Below, one piece after another: positions 6,472-9,497 of a stretch of DNA of 9,497 nt. Position 1 is the first letter of the stretch; each line of letters begins with the position of its first letter. The DNA comes from Halomonas sp. (GTDB lineage: Bacteria > Pseudomonadota > Gammaproteobacteria > Pseudomonadales > Halomonadaceae): assembly GCA_007116835.1 (NCBI GenBank), contig SKHS01000252.1, positions 1 to 9,497 of the forward strand, in the 5' to 3' direction. A program made the translations under genes and the position numbers. The notes under the pieces are model-generated. The model did no database searches, was not told the DNA's origin, and saw only the letters and a list, made by a program, of their open reading frames with translations.

Positions 6472-6594
6472 CACCACCGACAACCTCATTACACGGCTAT
6501 TCAGTATTGAAGGGAAAGACCCTATTACTCTAGGCTATGATGCAGGCTCTACGTTGACCAATTTAACAACCGAGCGACTCAGCTAGGAGACAAC
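6472..6594 (+). other. thrS-luxS intergenic region with an unexplained coding-like tail
   Basis: The 123 bases between the thrS stop and the luxS start contain no Zur-like dyad and no convincing terminator; only a 4-bp stem, AGGG/CCCT, at 6511-6523. One frame reads through to a stop at 6584-6586 without an internal stop. It gives a protein-like peptide (about 38 residues, including SIEGKDPITLGYDAGSTL) but has no start codon of its own, because a TAG lies in frame at 6452-6454. It might be the remnant of a lost gene. The luxS ribosome site AGGAGA (6585-6590) overlaps the end. Possible -10-like TATGAT (6536-6541) lacks a matching -35. Confidence 0.4.
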
Positions 6595-7119
6595 ATGCCT
6601 TTACTTGATAGTTTTACCGTTGACCACACGATTATGAATGCCCCGGCAGTGCGTGTTGCCAAAACGATGAACTCGCCTTCCGGTGATACCATTACCGTGT
6701 TCGATTTGCGCTTCAATAAGCCCAATGAGGACATGATGGGTGAAAAAGGCATTCACACCCTAGAGCACTTATTTGCTGGGTTTATGCGCAACCACTTAAA
6801 TAGCACAGAGGTCGAAATTATTGATATTTCACCGATGGGCTGCCGTACCGGGTTTTATATGAGCCTGTTGGGAAGCCCAAGCGAAGAGAGTGTCGGCAAT
6901 GCCTGGCTAGCTGCTATGCGAGACGTGCTAGCGGTGAAGCGAATGGACGAGATTCCCGAGCTCAATGAGTACCAGTGCGGTACCTTCGTTATGCATTCGC
7001 TAGAAGAAGCCCAGCAGATTGCGCAGAGCATCATTGAGCAAGGTGTTGGGGTAAATAAAAACGACGACATCGCCCTTAGCCCCGAGCAGTTAAAGACCTT
7101 AGGTAACGATGTCCAATAA
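6595..7119 (+). CDS. luxS: S-ribosylhomocysteine lyase (autoinducer-2 synthase)
   Basis: LuxS cleaves S-ribosylhomocysteine into homocysteine and DPD, the precursor of autoinducer-2, as part of the activated methyl cycle in the cytoplasm. The 174-residue protein is full length (171 in E. coli). The metal ligands H54 and H58 (in HTLEH) and C128 (NEYQCGTF), the catalytic E57 and the catalytic C83 (MGCRTGFY) are all present, and the N-terminus (MPLLDSFTVDHTIM) is family-typical. The enzyme uses Fe(II) natively and also works with Zn or Co. A strong AGGAGA ribosome site lies 4 bases before the ATG. It lies 123 bases after thrS on the same strand. It could be transcribed by read-through from the Zur-like promoter or from its own promoter, which I could not identify with confidence. 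No methyl-cycle partner such as pfs is next to it. Confidence 0.96.
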   Translation: MPLLDSFTVDHTIMNAPAVRVAKTMNSPSGDTITVFDLRFNKPNEDMMGEKGIHTLEHLFAGFMRNHLNSTEVEIIDISPMGCRTGFYMSLLGSPSEESVGNAWLAAMRDVLAVKRMDEIPELNEYQCGTFVMHSLEEAQQIAQSIIEQGVGVNKNDDIALSPEQLKTLGNDVQ

Positions 7120-7134
7120 TCAATAGCGCTTATT

Positions 7135-7171
7135 AGGGCGTCGTGCGGACGAACACTGTTCGGCGCGCCCT
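7135..7171 (+). terminator. Possible terminator-like hairpin after luxS
   Basis: The outer arms AGGGCG (7135-7140) and CGCCCT (7166-7171) pair perfectly, and inside them CGAAC-ACT-GTTCG (7150-7162) forms a second stem. An internal loop separates the two. The downstream tract (CTTCCATCCTTGTCTCTT) is pyrimidine-rich but not a T-run, so intrinsic termination would be weak. Confidence 0.4.
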
Positions 7172-7288
7172 CTTCCATCCTTGTCTCTTCAATAGCATGT
7201 GCGATGCAAAGTTAACGCCCATTAGCATCGAATTTCGCATCACCATCCACTAGGGTAATGAGGCATACCGCCAAAGAGGAACCCTCCT

Positions 7289-7816
7289 ATGATCGAGACA
7301 AGGGAAGAGCTCGACGCTATTAAAAAGTCATGCTATTCGATGGTGACCAAAAGCGCGGGAATTTCGGCGGGCACCGCCGTCATTCCTATACCTGGGCTAG
7401 ATATCGGTTCAGACGTAGCTATCTTAATGCGCATAATTCCCAAAATTAACGCTCAGTTTGGGCTGTCGCATGAACAAATCGAAAGCCTAGATACCGAAAC
7501 CAAACTCTTTGTGATGACTGCCATTTCCAATACGGGAAGCAAGTTAGCCGGAAAATACATCACCAAGAAACTAATTATAACGCTGCTGAACAAGATGGGC
7601 GTTAAGGTCGCCGCCAAAGGAGTTACCAAGTTTGTTCCCTTCATTGGCAGCGCCGTGGCGGGCACTATTAGCTTTACTGCCATGAAGTACATGGGCAACA
7701 GCCATATTGAGGATTGTTACAAGATTGCCTTGGCTACCCTGGAAAACAAGCAGCTACCTCCCGTGGCGGAGCCTGCGACCTTTATACCAGCCGACGACCC
7801 CGCTAATCCCCATTAG
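7289..7816 (+). CDS. Small membrane-associated protein, DUF697-like
   Basis: This 175-residue protein has no function I can assign. It carries a GxA-rich amphipathic segment with PIPGLDIG at 33-40 (IPIPGLDIGSDVAILMRIIP) and a second hydrophobic, glycine-rich segment with VPFIGSAVAGTISF at 116-129. Together these resemble the DUF697/YcjF-type membrane-associated domain often found next to GTPases or as stand-alone proteins. The N-terminus and middle are lysine-rich and the last 20 residues are Pro/Ala-rich and probably disordered. There is no signal peptide. AGAGGA (7275-7280) lies 8 bases before the ATG, a good ribosome site. It stands alone: 169 bases after luxS with a possible hairpin between, and convergent with phzF. 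Several codons and the Lys/Ile-rich composition are more AT-leaning than in the neighbouring synthetases. The domain link is from motif memory only. Confidence 0.7.
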   Translation: MIETREELDAIKKSCYSMVTKSAGISAGTAVIPIPGLDIGSDVAILMRIIPKINAQFGLSHEQIESLDTETKLFVMTAISNTGSKLAGKYITKKLIITLLNKMGVKVAAKGVTKFVPFIGSAVAGTISFTAMKYMGNSHIEDCYKIALATLENKQLPPVAEPATFIPADDPANPH

Positions 7817-7844
7817 CGAATGACCGACGATGCCAGCCCTGGCA
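7801..7844. terminator. Hairpins between convergent genes, possible bidirectional terminator
   Basis: CGCTAAT-CCCC-ATTAGCG (7801-7818) is a perfect 7-bp stem with a 4-base loop that contains the stop codon of the DUF697-like gene. A second short dyad, TGCCAG-CC-CTGGCA (7831-7844), follows just before the phzF stop. Neither is followed by a T-run on either strand, so termination is a guess based on position between two convergent ends 30 bases apart. Confidence 0.4.
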
Positions 7845-7846
7845 CG

Positions 7847-8638
7847 TCACTGTGGTGGCAGCGTAATCACACCTTTCAAGTAAGGCGTAACGCGGCCTTT
7901 GATAATGACGCGGTCGCCTTCTATCTCGCAGCTCAGCGCACCTTTGCGGGCACCACCCTGGCGTGCGGTAAGCTGCTGCTTACCCAACCGTTTCGCCCAA
8001 TAAGGCGCAAGCGAGGTATGCGCCGAGCCAGTAACAGGGTCTTCTTCCACACCTACTTTGGGGCCGAACCAGCGGGAGACAACGTCTACATCACTGCCTT
8101 TCGCAGTAACGACAATGCCGCGGCCTGGAAGGCGCTTCAATTGCTGCATATCCGGCGTTAGCGATTCAATCAACTGCGCATCGTTAACCACCACCACGAT
8201 ATCGTCAGATATCAGCAGTTCTTCGATCTCGTTAATCCCTAGCGCTGCCTTTACCTCAGCTTCCATCGTTAAAGTTTCGACGACCTTTGCGGGAAAATCC
8301 ATTGCCAGTTCATCGCCGTCACGCTGCACTAAAAGCTGGCCGCTGCGGGTCTCGAACTGCAGCAGTTCAGCACTATCGTCCAGCATATTAAAAATCACCC
8401 ACGCCGCCGCCAGCGTGGCATGACCACACAAATCCACTTCTACCGCAGGGGTAAACCAGCGCAGCTGATAGCCAGATTCAGTCGGCACAAAAAAGGCGGT
8501 TTCAGAGAGGTTGTTCTCTGTGGCTATCGCCTGCAATAACCCATCATCTAGCCACGTTTCCAACGGACAAACCGCCGCAGGGTTACCTTCAAACGGTTTA
8601 GAGGCAAACGCATCGACTTGGTAAAGATCTATATTCAT
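7847..8638 (-). CDS. PhzF-family isomerase/epimerase
   Basis: Members share a two-lobed diaminopimelate-epimerase fold. PhzF itself isomerises DHHA in phenazine synthesis, but most family members, such as E. coli YddE, have no known substrate. The 263-residue protein is of normal family length. It begins MNIDLYQVDAFASKPFEGNPAAVC, typical of the family. The catalytic glutamate is E46 in NNLSETAFF, the first-lobe loop is DLCGHATLA (69-77) and the second-lobe signature is EDPVTGSAH (199-207). No phenazine genes are nearby, so a phenazine role is unlikely and a general metabolic or detoxification role is more probable. AAAGG lies 9 bases before the ATG, and CATAAT (8673-8668) is a plausible -10 without a good -35. 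The upstream gene on the same strand is the Bcr/CflA exporter, whose stop lies 78 bases from this start, so co-transcription is possible. Confidence 0.92.
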   Translation of the reverse strand: MNIDLYQVDAFASKPFEGNPAAVCPLETWLDDGLLQAIATENNLSETAFFVPTESGYQLRWFTPAVEVDLCGHATLAAAWVIFNMLDDSAELLQFETRSGQLLVQRDGDELAMDFPAKVVETLTMEAEVKAALGINEIEELLISDDIVVVVNDAQLIESLTPDMQQLKRLPGRGIVVTAKGSDVDVVSRWFGPKVGVEEDPVTGSAHTSLAPYWAKRLGKQQLTARQGGARKGALSCEIEGDRVIIKGRVTPYLKGVITLPPQ

Positions 8639-8716
8639 TACAGCCAGCCTTTTCTAACGTCATGGTCATTATGTTTTGGATAACACGAGGCGTTTGGCAA
8701 GGGCGCGCCGCCTGAT

Positions 8717-9497
8717 CTAGGGCGCCTCAGCAGTGGCACGCCCTTTAATAATAGAACGGGCAAGCATCACATACGCCACCGAGCCACAGGCGGCCATGGA
8801 TAGAATGACCGCTCCAAGCGTATGCGGCAACATAGCGGACAGTGCGCTGAGCAGCCCAGCGACCCCGAACTGGGCAGCACCCAAAAGCGCTGCGGCCGTC
8901 CCGCCACTGGTGGGAAAGTACTCCAAAAAGCAGGCCTGGATATTCGGTGAGATCGCCCCTATCGAGCCGATGGTCAGCATCATGGCGGGTAGGAAAGCGT
9001 ACAGCGGCCACTCCATAAAGGCAGCCATCACCAGCAGCAGTATGCCGATCCCCTGACAGCCCGTTGCCAACTGCAGAATACGCAGCGACGGCAACCTGGA
9101 AAGCAGGATTCGATTGAGAATATTGAAGATAAGCATCGCGACGATATTCGCTGCAAACAGCATCGAAAACGCCGAAGGCGACTGGCCGAAATGCCCCTGA
9201 TAAATAAATGAGGCATAGGTGATAAACATCATCAAGGTAGAGAAAGAAGCAGCCTGCCAAACGATGAACGGCAGAGCCGGCTTTGTCGACAGAACCAGCT
9301 TATAACGCGCCAGCAGGCTCATCTTAGGGCTTTTCGCTCGAGACACCTTGCCCGTACCGGTAAAGAGTACCCGTACTAGCAACGGCACCAGCAGCAACGC
9401 GTAGACCGCCAAGGCGAAAAAGATAGTGTGCCAGGAGCCTAGCGTCAGAATCGCGCTGCCTACGCTTGGCGCAATACCTGGCGCTTGCACCATGATA
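8717..9497 (-). CDS. Major facilitator superfamily exporter, Bcr/CflA type (5' end missing)
   Basis: About 260 C-terminal residues of a roughly 400-residue drug/H+ antiporter are visible; the frame continues past the right edge, so the first four or five helices and the start are absent. The Met encoded at 9493-9491 is internal. Visible are about seven hydrophobic helices. The family-typical region GAISPNIQACFLEYFPTSGGTAAALLGAAQFG resembles the Bcr/CflA signature in the C-terminal half (PNATA...AGSASALLGALQ), and the first visible stretch (APGIAPSVGSAILTLGSWHTIFFALAVYALLL) matches the helix-5/6 region of the same family. Inner-membrane proton-driven export of small molecules is expected, but the substrate is unknown. 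It precedes phzF in the same direction, with a 78-base gap. I saw no clear terminator between them, only a GC-rich stretch near 8701-8725. Confidence 0.85.
   Translation of the reverse strand, partial: IMVQAPGIAPSVGSAILTLGSWHTIFFALAVYALLLVPLLVRVLFTGTGKVSRAKSPKMSLLARYKLVLSTKPALPFIVWQAASFSTLMMFITYASFIYQGHFGQSPSAFSMLFAANIVAMLIFNILNRILLSRLPSLRILQLATGCQGIGILLLVMAAFMEWPLYAFLPAMMLTIGSIGAISPNIQACFLEYFPTSGGTAAALLGAAQFGVAGLLSALSAMLPHTLGAVILSMAACGSVAYVMLARSIIKGRATAEAP

Noticed and set aside
7820..8161. Plus-strand open frame of 113 codons after the DUF697-like gene
   Set aside because: It is antisense to the well-supported PhzF gene and shows no recognisable domain.
7847..8638. PhzF as evidence for a phenazine cluster
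   Set aside because: No other phenazine gene is adjacent, and most PhzF-family proteins occur outside phenazine pathways.
8702..8709. GGCGCGCC palindrome, also at 7162-7169
   Set aside because: An 8-bp GC palindrome occurring twice in GC-rich DNA is expected by chance and has no linked structure.

Overview
The window looks like a chromosomal segment of a Halomonas-type (Halomonadaceae) gammaproteobacterium. This is inferred from moderate-to-high GC, the protein styles (MsrQ, SO_0444-type permease, Bcr/CflA exporter, PhzF) and the gene mix; no marker in the window proves the genus. It is gene-dense, with no gap over 300 bases, no rRNA or tRNA, no insertion sequence and no CRISPR array.

Layout. 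Bases 1-425 (+) hold the 3' part of msrQ, the haem membrane subunit of the periplasmic methionine sulfoxide reductase system. Facing it on the minus strand are a six-helix voltage-gated potassium channel (479-1231) and, upstream of it in the same direction, an SO_0444-type Cu/Zn efflux permease (1264-2292). Divergent from the permease is a MerR-family metal regulator (2366-2809). The gap between permease and regulator holds a textbook MerR operator/promoter with a 19-bp spacer. Next come a cysteinyl-tRNA synthetase (2997-4403) and a threonyl-tRNA synthetase (4450-6471) in tandem, then luxS (6595-7119), a small DUF697-like membrane protein (7289-7816), and on the minus strand a PhzF-family isomerase (7847-8638) and the C-terminal two thirds of a Bcr/CflA-type drug exporter that runs off the right edge.

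The most interesting feature is zinc logic. A 15-bp inverted repeat at 2932-2946, embedded in the apparent cysS promoter, matches the gammaproteobacterial Zur box core at every defined position but one. CysRS and ThrRS are both zinc-dependent synthetases. Here the CysRS is of a type more usual in alphaproteobacteria, and the ThrRS lies outside the usual thrS-infC-rpmI-rplT context. I infer that they form a zinc-starvation operon of spare synthetase paralogs. It sits directly beside a MerR-controlled efflux module for zinc or copper excess. The zinc ligands are intact in both enzymes, so if they help in zinc starvation they do not do so by dropping the metal. luxS, another metal-dependent enzyme, follows 123 bases later. 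Whether it belongs to the same regulon is open.
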